This document shows, piece by piece, positions 45,787 to 57,789 of a DNA stretch of 64,000 bases. Origin of the DNA: Alnus glutinosa (Eukaryota > Streptophyta > Magnoliopsida > Fagales > Betulaceae); the NCBI RefSeq assembly GCF_958979055.1, contig NC_084888.1, positions 7,735,501 to 7,799,500 on the forward strand, in the 5' to 3' direction. The notes below the pieces were generated by a model. That model was not told where the DNA came from and did not search any database. It saw only the letters and a program-made list of their open reading frames with translations. The position numbers were made by a program, and so were the translations under genes. Positions within the stretch are counted from its first letter, which is position 1; each line of letters begins with the position of its first letter.

Positions 45787-48218
45787 CTCATAGGATACTG
45801 GTTTTTCTTTTCGGTTTTTGGAATATAGGTATATCTAGGTATGGCAAGGCTACTAGGATTTTCCCCTTTTGTCTATACACAATGTGATAGGAGTTATCAT
45901 TTCTTTGTGATTATCCATTCTTTCATATCAATCCCATGTGTGTTGTGATTGAACATTTGAACTGAAGTTCTAGTTGCAGATTCATTTTTTTTTCAAGGAC
46001 AAAAAGAAAAAGGAGAAAAAAGAAAAATTGTGGTTGATTGATTATATTATTGAATGAATATGGACTTAAGTAGTGTTGTGTGATTTTTTTTTTCTTTGAT
46101 GACGCCCTAGACAGACACCTGGAGCGGCCACTCACCTCAGGCATCAGATAGTGTTGTGTGTTTCAATAACAAGGATTTGCAGGAGCGACGCTAGATTGTT
46201 TGATATGGTAGAAGTGATAAACCTTAAATCCATTTGAGTTTTTGTAGTCCACCAAATCATCAGATTGTTTAACGTGGCAGAAATGATAAACCCTAAGTCC
46301 ATTGAGGTTTTGTAGTCCAAACACTAGATTGTATGACGTGGTAGAAGTGATAAACCCTAAATCCATCTGGGTTCTGTAGTCCACCCAAATGAGGAATTGT
46401 CTTTGAAAATTTTGTTGACAGGAAAAACTGAATTAATTAATTAATTTCGTTATAGATTAAAAAGTACCATCCAACTCGGATGAGATTGAACCTTAGATAA
46501 TAATTTTCTCTCTAAAACGCTCTCCCTTCTCTCTAAAAATATTTGAAAACAATTATTATCGAAAAAGCTTGGCTGGTTCACCAACCATGGGAGAGAAGCT
46601 TCGAGCTTTCCTCCCTACCAAACCAACCAACCAACTAAAACTCAATCACTTCCTTTGCAGTTCTTCTCCGGCTAGAGGTTTCTCTAGCTTCGGAGATTCT
46701 ATCCACCCATTACAACACTGGCGGTAGCTTCTCTCTCGTTGGATCGGTCTTTCCCTCCTCCTCCTGCTCTAAGCCATAGTTCCCCTGATATCTTGAAGTT
46801 TTAGATCTTATTTTTTCAAAATTAGATCTATTAACTTCAGGAGGCCTTCCCATCAACACCTCCACTCCACCAAGTTCCACGGCCTTCCAGCTTTGATCCA
46901 TTGGCAACGGCTTCGTCATCGGATCATCACGTGTCGATGCTAGGCCACCTTGTTGCTGCTTTTGTTGCTCTCCACCAGCCTCCTTCTCCTTTGCCGATCT
47001 CCGACGGTGGTTTGGCTGCCATCAATGGTGTATTTTGGGTTTTCATTATACTTTTATGTGTTTATTTTTGGACTTTTTGGTTGCTACTTCTCTTTGTTTA
47101 CCCTTGTTTTAGTGGCCTAGATTCTTGGTATCCGTGCCACGAACCTTTAAGCTTGCATCTTCGAAAACATTACATTCACGTATTTACATTCTTAAGTTTA
47201 ATTTTGGGTTGTCCAGCCCTTGTTATTGTAATTTCTTTTCATGTTTCTATTTATTTATTTTTTTTAAAAAAAAAAAAAAAATTGTTCAACATGTAGACCC
47301 ATTCATATTCTGTACAATCCTCACTCTCTTTTATTAGGCTTAAGCCTAATATTTATGCTATCTTAGGAAAGCATTTTTAACGGAAAATGTTTTCAATTGA
47401 AAATACTTTCTATGAATAAGTATTTGAAGTAATTGGCCTTACAAGGACAAGGAGTCAAGGACAATCCGTCTGGGAGAACTGAGAAGAGCTAAAAGTCGTT
47501 TCTTTTGCACCTACTTTCTACCTAGTCTAACCTACAATAACAGATTTGTCAAGAGAGATAATAGATGTTAGCTAATACTACTTTTATTAGCAGTAACAAG
47601 TTTACAGTTTCACAAAATACTATACATCTTAAACAAAAAATAACTTGGACAATCGCATGATCAGGAGCTTGAAAGTTGGCTCCAGCCACAGTCCCACCAT
47701 CTTTGGACTGGAATAAACACAAAAATGCATATGAATTACGCAGTTACCGTACGTTCTCGTGCATGAGTTGGGAAATTTTTTGTCTTCCCAAAATTTATGC
47801 AGCTTGACGTCCAAAATTTTGCCACCATCAAATGCATGCGAACATGAACTCCTGCTAGCAGAATTGGCAACAGAAATTGAGTACTTGGGAAGAAGAAGGC
47901 TTGGCAGTGGCAGGTAAATGTCGGGTCAAAGACTCGCTGCGGCTATGCCATTTGTCTGTCATTTGTGAGATGAAAAGTAAGACTCAGAAAGGTTCCATAT
48001 TGCTTAGAAAGGCCTAAATCGTTGTCAACTTCTTACATAGCCTTTTTTGTAAAAGCCAACGAACTATTGACTGAAATGGTATCTCTCATAAAAATAGGGC
48101 GGAGAATGAGGTTGTTTATTCAAGATCTGCTGGATGCAAAATTGCAAATGTAACTTACCAGTAAAAAAAAATAACATTTTTTCTTTTAAACATGCCACCC
48201 AAGAGCACGAGGCAGGTA
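45787..48218. other. Intergenic between convergent PI4K-gamma and EMB1703 genes
   Basis: It holds a three-copy tandem repeat (46193-46386) and, at about 46500-47281, a more GC-rich segment that ends in an A run (47265-47281). That segment could be a deleted non-LTR retroelement with its poly-A tail, but no reverse transcriptase is visible. The ORF at 46901-47296 in it is Leu/Phe-rich with no known domain. A CGGAAAATGTTTTC word near 47380 recalls the inverted-repeat elements at 40.9 and 42.1 kb. Confidence 0.4.
46193..46386. repeat. Three-copy tandem repeat, units of 60-69 bp
   Basis: The units start at 46193, 46262 and 46326. Each carries AGATTGT, a GGTAGAAGTGATAAACC or GGCAGAAATGATAAACC block, CTAAATCCAT and TTTGTAGTCCA (or a one-base variant). 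Copies two and three include AAACCCTAA, by chance the plant telomere word. Confidence 0.85.
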
Positions 48219-51200
48219 TCATCCTTCTTTCTTGCCATGATTTAGCTTCCGCTTCGGGCCTTTTCTGGAAAAAAGAAAAGAAATACAGGCTTTTACTATG
48301 AAAATGCAAGCATTGCTGAAATACCTCATGCATATTAAGTAGACTTGTACCATCACTCTCCGCTGAATTTCACAACTAACTTTGCCAGAGTTCAAGAGTT
48401 TACCTCTTTGTGGGTTTGCCAGTGGCACCAAACACACCCTTCATCAATGAGCTTATATCAACAGAGCGTCCCTTCATGATCTTATCATGGTAAATTTTGC
48501 TCCCAATCTCAATTATTTGTTCCTCCACTTCTTCCAGTGTTTGGTCCACATTGAGCTGAAGCTCCCCTTTCCTGATGACAGTTACACTGAAGCCATTTCC
48601 TTTGGCTTCCCGAAAAGCATCCTAGGGAGAGTTAATGACTGTTAACGAGAGCAAAAACAAGGTTTCCCATCTCAATAGGGAAAAAGAATAAATAAGAACC
48701 CAAAGAGGAAAAAACAAATTCTTTATTATACTTAATATGGGACAAGAAGGGAATTCTAGGCCCAGCGGTCAGCAAAACACAAAAGCTAAAGGGCATAACT
48801 GAAAGGAATACTTGAAAAAACACACGACTTTGATAAGTTAAGAGAAGGGGAAATCAAGCATCAGATGGCCTCGTGGTCCTCTAAGCATAAATGATATTCT
48901 GAGCATGGTCCTCTAAGCTGGTCCTTTAATAAAATGTATGGCCATCACCAACAAAGGTACTCAAATGATTTTAGAAATCATTAATATGGAAACAAATAAA
49001 CTCCTTACTTTAGGCAGCCGTGGAACAACAAAGGCATGGCCATTTCCAAGCATGTCCAAATGAGCCTGAATGATATAACACAAATTTTTGCAGTCACCAA
49101 CATCTTCAAAGGCAATCATATGATATGGCTTTGGTTCCAATTCAAGATCAGTAGCCATCTCCAATGAATAGAATCCAACCCTCTGTTCCCCATTATCAAC
49201 TGTGTACAATTCGATGCACTGGAAAATGGAGAGAAGATAATCTGTAACTATATGGAAAAGGAATGTATACTAAAGCAGAAAATAAGGTCAATTCAGTGAA
49301 ATGTTTTTACATGTTCTTAGTATTGACACTTCTTTTTTTTGGTAATGGGCAGATTCAGGTCAAAGTAGCAGAAAAGGCGAAATATATACATACCAAGACA
49401 TGTGGGAGATCTAACCACCGCAGGTAATCTTCTTCCTTCTCATCTGCGTATTCACGGTATTTGCTCACTACAGCTTGGGGTCCAAACAATTCCATCTCTC
49501 TTTTTAGTTTGTTGAGCTTCTTTTCCATGAATTTCTTATTCCTTTCAGATACTTTTGTCATCAAGTCTGCTGCTTCCTGTATTTCTTTTTCGGTGATCCA
49601 CCGATCTAAATCCTTCCCCACATCCTTCATAATTGATTTAACTTCGGGGTCAGTCTCTGCATTATAAGACTCCAAAAAACCACGGGACCATTTCTTTGTG
49701 TGTTGCCAATATTCCTTCCCTGACTGTTTTCCAGCTTTAACAGAACCATCACTGCCTTCAACTACTGTCTTAGAATTTTTTGGATCCCCATCATGAAATT
49801 TTTTGTTTGGATCAAGGGCTGGCAAAGAAGCAGCAACATTTCCAGAGATGGGTGATTCTGTTGTTTTTTGAATTGAAAATTCCTGGTCCTTCTTCATGGG
49901 GTATGAATTACCAGTGCTTTCAGCCAAAAATGCCTTCCTTTGTTCAAGGAAGTTATTGAGGAACTCAGGATTCTTTTCTACAGGAGGCACTTTCCAGCGT
50001 GGTATGATTTTTTCTGGTGGATCATACAAGCTGATACCATCTAGAGGAAGAGGAAAAAAAAAACTGTCAGCACTGGTGCTTGAAAAACCTTCAAATTCTA
50101 TTATATGAACTTAGCCACTACTTGGTGACTATGTAGAACCATTTACAAGTCTACTAAATGGTTCCCGAGATCTTCATTCTTCATGTAGAAGTCTTTACGG
50201 GTTTCAGCATTAGGGGAATTTCATTGTGTTGTTGGTACTACTCATTTGGATTTAGTTATATTAGAAAACTAAAATATGTTGCTTCTACCTTAAGGAAATA
50301 AGGAGTGAATGAAAAATAACTGATTTAAGAACAAGTAACTACCTGCTCCATAATCAAGATTTTCAATGTTTGAATGGAGCCATTCATGCACTTTCGACAG
50401 CTTTTCATTCTCTTTCTCAACTTTCTTCTCAAGACCCCTAAAGAATGCTTGTTTATCTTCAGCATCCATCAAATGAAATGGATCCCGCCCCGCCAATTCA
50501 TTTTCACGGACTTGAAAGACAATTTCTCTAAGACTATCATCTTCCATCCACTCAAGTTCACTATCATCTTCACTAAAACCAAGCTGTGAAATTTTGGTAT
50601 TTATATTGAGCTGTTCATTATTTTTTTCTCTAGCAACCATGTAATTATCTTTGAATCCAACTCCAATCTTCTTTACTATGGGCTCAACTTCATGAAAATT
50701 TGTCTCTATCCAGTTTTCCATCTTTGCAGATGATCCTGCCTCTGTATTGATGTCATTACCTTCATGATTTAAGGGAGTTTGGGGCTTCTGAAGATCTCCC
50801 ACTCCACATCCCAACTCAAAACCTTCAGAATCATCATTGCTGGCTGGGACAGATTCCTTCAGAGAAGCTTCACAAGCATTTGTGGAAGGTATAGAATTTG
50901 ATGTTTGTCCTGAAATGGCAGCCACTTTGTCATGAACGTCCATTTTATGGCTTGTACTGCTACTAAGTTTCTCCTCACTTGGAAGCCTCAAAACAGCAGC
51001 ACTTTCTTGCACAGTTTTGACGCATGATTCTATGCTAGGCTTTAGGCTGTCACGTTTTTCAGAAAGATAGTCTCTAGCTTCTTTTACTGATAGTATGACT
51101 CTTGGCTTTGTTCTGATAGAATTTTCCATTGACATACATGATTCATCATCAGGAGTATCAGAGAATTGGAAGACTTCTCGCGTGTCTGTTAACTGCAAAG

Positions 51201-52707
51201 CACTTTCACTATCTTTACAATCCTGCGTAGTGCTTTGCCTATAATCTGAAACTTCTCCACTTGGAGTACTACAGTCTTGCATATCCCTGTCCTCTATGGA
51301 AGTGACCATACTGAGAAATCCAGTATCATCAAATTTGGATTCGTCCAAAGTTCCCATCTTTACAGTTCCATAAATACCATGAGTCTGCCCTGAATTTCCA
51401 TTTGGAAGATTAGTTAAAGACCCCTCATCCTCTTCACTATGCTTATTGACCAGATCTATCTCAGTAGATAGTTCATTATTCACAACCTGCTTTTCTTTTT
51501 CACCTCTATCAGTCTCAATTTCCCTCGCACGCCTGGCCATTTGTCTGATTTCCTGAATTTTATTATCCAAGTCAGTAGATTTGGCAGTCAGAGTACCAGA
51601 TGCGTGTCCTATTGACAATTTATCAGTGCGTGCCTTGGCTTTCAAAATACTACCCAAAAGTTCTTCCTTATCAAGCTTAGGCTTCTCAACAAACAGAGTG
51701 GGCGGTTCTGAAGTTTCTTGAACAACCTCCACGCTCACCTTCTCCAACATCTCTTTCTCCTTTCTCGACATTATCTTTCTCCTCATCATTTCTTTCTCAG
51801 CTTCCGTATGGTGAACCTCCTTATCCCCAAAAGTAAATAACTTCTTCACTGCCCACAAAACAACAAATACAAACAACACCGTTCTACCAACCCTCGGGAG
51901 CTTCGGGAGCAGCTCAGGCGGAAGAGTAAAAATCCGAATCGCCTTAACAAAACCAGACTCCGCGCCTTGAACAACAAACTTCGCCACCGAACTATTCCTT
52001 GGAATCACATCCTTCCCACTCTCCATCGCTCTAACCAAACTCTCGGCACGCAGAATTTTCAGGTTCACTTCCGCTGAGTCCTCCAATTCGCGTCGATCAA
52101 CACGGCTTCTTCTTAAGATTTCATGCTCGTCAACCGAAACCCACTTGACATTCCCTTCCAAATCCTCAAAAACCGTAAAAATAGGACCCGTCCCAATACC
52201 CCAATCCTCGATATCTTTCTTATACTGGTCAACCCAATTCTCTAACTTATTCCACAATACAGATTCACCCAAACCTTTTGACTTGAATTCCTCCCTTCCA
52301 CCATTTTCAGCTCCATCAACACCACCACCATGATCAGAGTCACGCCCTTTTGCACCACCAAAATTCAAATCATCTTTTAAAATACCGCTATCATCCGAAA
52401 CAAGATTTGGTTTTTCGAAATCAGAGCTGGGTTTGTGACGCACCTGTTGATAATCAACGAGCTTCTTCCTCAGCGAGTTCCGGCGACTCGTGGGTCGGCC
52501 AAAATTTGCAAACACCTGGAACTTTCTGCTGTTACGTGATGTTAAATAGATTGGAAATGACGGGTTCTTGCGGAAATTCGAGCTGGGGATGTTGTACCTA
52601 AATGGGGTTCTCTTGCTCCAAGCTTTAATGGGGAATTTGGGAGAGAAAGGTGAAGTTCCTGGGAGAAGAAGAGGTATTTTAGGGTGTGGAGGAATGAGAA
52701 CATCCAT
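48219..52707 (-). CDS. EMB1703: EMB1703 (embryo-defective 1703), plastid-type protein
   Basis: Five exons on the minus strand, 50343-52707, 49394-50040, 49009-49218, 48404-48621 and 48219-48264, join in frame to 3486 bp (1161 residues; the Arabidopsis protein At3g61780 is of similar size). The first about 65 residues are rich in Ser, Pro, Lys and Arg with almost no acid, like a chloroplast transit peptide. NFGRPTSRRNSLRKKL follows. One likely membrane segment lies at about 274-290 (VLFVFVVLWAVKKLF), then a charged, coiled-coil-like stretch (EAEKEMMRRKIMSRKEKE) and a long acidic middle. A conserved C-terminal third (SLYDPPEKIIPRWKVP, YLRWLDLPHVLCIELYTV, GFYSLEMATDLELEPKPYH) precedes a basic tail. 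The biochemical role is unknown to me; loss is embryo-lethal in Arabidopsis. All splice sites are GT-AG. Confidence 0.9.
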
Positions 52708-54402
52708 GGATTAAGACAGTTGACAGAGAGTGAAACGTAAAGAGCATAGCATTGGAGTGTCTTTGATAGAAGAGGTTTTGCAGACATCGCTAAAACCCAT
52801 TTACCTACGTAACCTACCGGTGGAAGTTGATGATAAAGTCGATAAACGACGTCGTGCTAGGATCCACATGTAAAAATCTGAATACAAGACTTGTTCAGGA
52901 GGTTTATCAATGTCTCCAACAACCCAGGCTAATCAAATCTGAGACTAGTGTACCAATTTAATCCTAGTATAACAAGGGGCCCAATTGAAAAGGGTCAATT
53001 AACATATAGTACATGGACTTAATGGGCTTCTCAAAAAAAAAAAAAAAAAAGTAAAAGAACAACTATGCAAGCCCAAGAGTTGAGTCTCAACTATGAGACT
53101 GGTATATATAAATATTTAATTAAAATAGAGATAAATTGTGAAGTTAGGATTCAAATTCATCATCTGCTTTAATATTATGTTAAATTTTTATTTATCCCAA
53201 AAGTTTATACCAATAGTAAATTGTGAATTTAATTATTTAAGTAATATTCTAATAATAATTTTAATATTTTCTAAAAATAAGGGTATCACATTATTAAATC
53301 CTTCTATTTCAAGCTATTTCAGTGTGTAAGCTTTAAATTGAGTAGATGCAGTAGCTGAGAAGGTTAAGCTACAATCATTCACAAGGCCTCAATTTGAATA
53401 GGACATTCCTAGTGGCCTCATCAAAATAGCGTTTTAATTATTTTGATAAGACAATTTAGTGAAAACGCACAAAAATCACTCCTAGCAACCTCACCAATTT
53501 AATCAAAAAATTTTGGTAAGTGAAAAATACTCGTCAATTTTGATGAGTACTATTCACTCACCAAATCATTAAAAAACTATAAAATTTGTTATTTCTCTAT
53601 TTTTTGTTTTTTCTCCTTTTTTTATCACACGAATCAACACATCACCACTTTTTTCCTTTCTTTCTCCTATTTTCTTCTCCCAACTCTCACGTACAATTTT
53701 CTTCTCCCAACTCCTACTTCTGAAATAGCAGTCCCTCCATCCGGAGTTGTGGAATTTTAACAAATTTTCAAAAATATAACCATTAAGATAAGACAAATAT
53801 TCATAAGTATGACCGTTAAAAAAAGACAAATATTCAAAAATATGATTGCCAAGAAAAGACAAACATTCAAAAAAGATTGGGAATAAAGAAATTTGAAAAA
53901 ATATTATTTAAATGACATAGTGATAATAAATAGTTAAAATGGTGACTGGTGAGGCTTCTGAGATGAGACTACTGAGGTGAGACTACTAAAAATGCTCTAA
54001 TAAGGCAACTTTCTTATTTTAGGGGGCAGATTTTATATGTTTTTTTCCGATTCTTTTTGTATGCTAAGCCTCGGTCCTTGTTAAACTGCTGCAAAGCTTT
54101 CTGCTGAAATGAGTTGGGTTATAGTCACTGATTCTTGGTTGAATTCTTCTTCGGCCAGATTGATTGGTTGGCAAAAAAGTGATACTAAAAAAGTGAAAAA
54201 AAAAAAAAAAAAAAAAAAAACGGTGGGGAGGAAGAGGGAGAGCTCACTGACAATTTATGAAGGGTGAAACCTTCAGCACCATGCATAATTAATGACAATC
54301 AATGTTATCTGCGTCATCTAATATTATTGTTCCCAACATAATGCATGAAAGTAACAGCACACAGGGAAGAGAGAGAGAGAGAGAGAGAAAGAGAGATCCA
54401 GG
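52708..54402. other. Intergenic between EMB1703 and SINAT
   Basis: It holds the EMB1703 leader and promoter (upstream of 52707), an A run at 53032-53050, the MITE-like element at 53401-53997, an A run at 54196-54220 and a GA microsatellite at 54367-54389. The right end is probably SINAT 3' UTR. Confidence 0.5.
53401..53997. mobile_element. MITE-like element with degenerate inverted ends
   Basis: The left end TAGGACATTCCTAGTGGCCT and reversed right end TAGAGCATTTTTAGTAGTCT (extending to CTCAYC) agree at 17 of 24 bases, and every difference is a C/T or G/A change, as expected from decay of methylated DNA. The interior contains three to four imperfect units of about 36 bp (ACAAATATTCAAAAATATGA type, 53765-53875). 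No coding sequence was found. Confidence 0.5.
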
Positions 54403-55363
54403 CTAACTACAAAGATTGTGTATGCAGGCCCCGCCTTCTGGGTTCTGCTGTTCTTTCCATATCCGGCCAGTAACACGTAACTTGAGCTCTTTCCTATCCC
54501 CTCCAGAGAAGAAAAGTGCCATGTTCCGCTGTATAATGAGGCCATCATGGCTGTCTCTAACTTTCCTGTGGCTATCCCTTATGCTTCTTGGGTTGCCCTC
54601 CCAAATCAGTTTCCGACCATTTCCTCCAACCTCCAGGCTATAGGTGTAGTTTCGAGCGTCGCTTTCATCGCCCATGAATCGGAGGAATGCCATATAAACA
54701 GGAGCCATGCCGAGCTGGAAGGCTTCAAAATGGAGACAGAAGTACTGACCAAAACAGTGGAAGACCTAACGAGGACAATAAAAGAGACAATTACTCAAGT
54801 TTCATGACAATTCGACAAAGTGGGACTAGCAATTATCAGCAAGATCAGGAACAAGAGTCCTTCGGATGCAGCGCAAAGAATGATAAATAGCACTCTTCTG
54901 TAAAGCAAAACATATCTTGCAAGGATTTTTCAGTCAGGCTTATTCCACAGAGGAAAAATAAACACTTGATACTTACTGTTAACATCCAAGTAGCATTTTC
55001 TACTTCACGGGGATTTGACTTGACATAACGATGGTTAAAAGTGCATCCAGAATGCATATCAACCTTGTGATCATCCCTTAAGTGTGCAACAAGGAATGGA
55101 ATATCTCCGACGATGGAGCAGTCTGATCCAGCATATGGACAGTTGTATGGTCTGAAGTTACAAACAGCTTCATGTTTGAGTTTACTGTAGTATGGGAATA
55201 TCTCAGGGCACCCAAGAGAGCTATATTTGCAACGCAGTTCAAGTGATTCAGCTACCTTCTCCAATGCTAGGCACCTAATGTCACCAAGCTCCTGTCTACA
55301 AGTCGGACACCGGTTGTGTACCCTTGTTTTACAGGTAGAACAGAGGGTATGACCATTGTGGCA
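54403..55363 (-). CDS. SINAT3: SINAT-type RING E3 ubiquitin ligase, exons 2 and 3 (5' end missing)
   Basis: Exon 2 (54977-55363) starts directly with the second half of the RING finger (CHNGHTLCSTCKTRVHNRCP), then the SIAH-type zinc finger (CKYSSLGCPEIF, HEAVC, HLRDDHKVDMHSGC). Exon 3 (54403-54765) starts VFHCFGQYFCLHFEAF and carries the TRAF-like substrate/dimer domain to the family's usual end NLCS. Together they give 249 residues of the usual about 310. Exon 1, which carries the first RING cysteines (CPVC), is not found between 55364 and 64000. Acceptor TTGGCAG/TGCCAC and donor ACA/GTAAGT are clear. SINATs ubiquitinate regulators in development, autophagy and stress responses. The number 3 follows from gene neighbours only. 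All visible zinc ligands are intact. Confidence 0.9.
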
Positions 55364-56978
55364 CTGCCAAAACAATATTTGTTAGAAAAATCAGAAATCT
55401 TTTAGGGCATCCTAAGGACAGTGATCAAGTAAGATCACTCTATTCCCAAACAAATCCCAGACACAATGCCAACCCAAAGTTTCCCACTACTTGTAGAGAA
55501 ACAGTGACAACATCTGGGAGGAAGCCAACAGATATGGTTACATAACCTCAGAATATCTGGCAACAAAGCATGCAGGTGTTTTTAAATAAATGCAACATTT
55601 TAAATCAGCAAACATCAAGCAATAAACAAAAGAAAAGATCAATCATACCAAACTACTCGCTAGGAAGAAGTTAAATAATACACACGAAGAAAGCCAAACA
55701 TGTACTCTACGCCAACAGCTCCAACTCAGCACACAAAATTCAGGTGGTCAGAAACTCTTCAGCAAAATCTTTTCTGACAACCCTTAAAAAGAAGTGTCTA
55801 ACACCAGAAGCCCAAAATAGAGTTTAACCCACTTCACTTTTCCAAGACTTGCTTTCAGACAACACATTTCAAAGCCACCCAATTCCAGTACTCCGTTTTT
55901 AACTCACTTCATAAAGAAAAGCCTCAGTCATGCATTTGCCAATTCCAGATCTCTCATTTCACAGACAAAGCTCTTGGATGACACTTAAGAGCACTATTGA
56001 GACTACCCATACGGACATGGTAACAAATATTTGTAAACATGAAATAAAATAGAACTGGACCAAGAAATTTTATCTATAATATGACAACAGGGGAAAACAT
56101 GATTACAGGAATATCCTCCCTCACGACGAAGAAAGGAACCAAAAAGGCACCTATAAAAGAAAATGAGAAAAAGGAAATACCAAGCCACACTGTATTTGAT
56201 CTAAATTTTCAGTTGCCACTAATTCTAAAGTTGTTTTGAACCTGATAAAACTTCCAAAGATGAAAAATTCACATCACATACCAATATCTCCTGCAGCAGT
56301 CATTTCACAGCCTCCTTAACCTACCAGGGTTAAAGTAGTGGATTTAGAGCTGCGCAAAGGAAGAAAGGTACAGAGCAACAACAAATAAACCGGAGCAAAC
56401 TTCATTGTAACTACTGAAATGAGTAAAAGTCTAGATTAAACTGTTATGAGAAAGAAACAATAAAAGGACCAAGCAACTTCTAAAGAAAAATTCTTCTAAT
56501 GTGCCGACCGGCTACTTATTCCTCTATGGACTGTACACTCTCTATTGATTATCCCGACCGGCTACATCGTCTCTAATCTCATCTATGGAATAGAAAGGAA
56601 AGGGTGAGTTGGGAAACCCAGTAAGGTGATACAACAAACAATACGATTGTTAAAGAAACATTTATACGAAACTATTTTCTCCCAAAAGCTTATATGGATA
56701 TTTTCACATAAGAAACTTTCCAAAAATATCTCTTGATAAAATATTCTAATAATTTTTTGTACTTCTTTTTTTCGGCCTTCCATATTATTACACCCTGTAT
56801 GTGAGGCTGTACAATCCCAATGGATCCTGACTCAACCTGTGGCCACAGGAGGAATCACTCTAAGGATGAGTTCCACCTGATTAACTCAGGGTGGAAACAT
56901 CTGTGTGATGGACTGCATGAAGCAATTGTATTCCATCCTCTGAGCTCTGGTACCGTGCTATCTCTAATCTCTGAGGCC
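55364..56978 (-). other. Probable SINAT intron 1, proximal part
   Basis: This is AT-rich sequence without coding signals, directly upstream of the exon 2 acceptor. The 12-bp word CCGACCGGCTAC occurs at 56505 and 56555. The stretch from about 56780 to 56978 is more GC-rich and opens an ORF of about 55 residues without known similarity. Confidence 0.5.
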
Positions 56979-56983
56979 ATCTT

Positions 56984-57436
56984 TGTTACACGTCTGGTTA
57001 AGATTCAGGTAAGGGCAGCTGGAGGTGTACGTGGCACATGCAGGAGGTGTATGCTGGAGGTATACGTGGCAGATGCAGAGGAGTAGCATGGATTATGGAT
57101 TCCAGTTACGTGGCAGATGCAGAGGAGTAGCATGGATTATGGATTCCAGTTGGAATCCAGTAATTCAGTTGTACAGTTACTGAGTTTCAAGAATTAGTCG
57201 CTTTTATTCTTCTTCATTCCAGTTGTGTATAAATATAGTTGACTACAGTGTTAAGGGCAGTTTTTGACATTTGTTGAGTTCAGTTTGAACTAAGGAGACT
57301 CGCCATCTCGAATTGGCTTATCCAATAAAGATTCCTCATTCTTTCTTTCATCTCTTTTCTTCTTCTTTCCTTCTAGAGTTCTATTTCTTAGTTCTGAATA
57401 GATAAATTTACTCACAGAATTAACACGTCTGTGACA
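56984..57436 (+). repeat. 5' LTR
   Basis: It begins TGTTACACG and ends CTGTGACA. It contains a TATA box (TATAAATA, 57228-57235), a poly-A signal (AATAAA, 57324) and a 44-bp unit present twice in tandem (57064-57107 and 57108-57151). Confidence 0.95.
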
Positions 57437-57438
57437 AG

Positions 57439-57451
57439 TGGTATCAGAGCC
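57439..57451 (+). other. Primer-binding site
   Basis: TGGTATCAGAGCC starts two bases after the LTR and is complementary to the 3' end of initiator methionine tRNA, the usual primer of plant gypsy elements. Confidence 0.9.
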
Positions 57452-57469
57452 CACGGTCGACACCTTATG

Positions 57470-57778
57470 AAAACGAGGTCAGCAGATATGGCAGAGGAAT
57501 CGCAGTTAGCACGGGACGTGAAGGAATTGGGTAGTCAGGTCGCCCAATTACAGGAGATTTGCAAAGCGGACAAAGCTGATAGAAAGGCGGAAATGGATGC
57601 ATTGGCAGTGCGTATGCAGGAAATGATTCAAGAAAATAATAGACAATTGGCACAGTTGTTCGGGATTCAGAGTCAGAGCCACCAAGGGAATCCGCAAACA
57701 GCCCCGGCTAACGGTGTTAATAGTGGAGTGGGTAGAGGTGTTCTTGGCGGAAATATGGTGCTACTAATGGTGGGGTAG
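57470..57778 (+). pseudogene. gag N-terminus, out of frame with the rest
   Basis: The frame encodes a coiled-coil-like start (MAEESQLARDVKELGSQVAQ, then KADRKAEMDALAVRMQEMI) typical of chromoviral Gag. An in-frame ATG at 57467 or 57488 could start it. The frame ends at TAG 57776-57778, while the neighbouring frame reads on through the same Gly/Asn-rich linker ([11 protein letters not shown]) into the main ORF, so a one-base indel near 57750 separates the two. Confidence 0.75.
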
Positions 57779-57789
57779 ATCAGGGTGCT

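Noticed and set aside
46901..47296. 131-codon Leu/Phe-rich ORF
   Set aside because: It runs into an A run and has no recognisable domain. It is more likely part of a transposon relic than a membrane-protein gene.
55364..56978. SINAT exon 1 within the window
   Set aside because: I looked on the minus strand for the CPVC...MYPPIHQ end followed by a GT donor here and at 62613-64000. Nothing matched.
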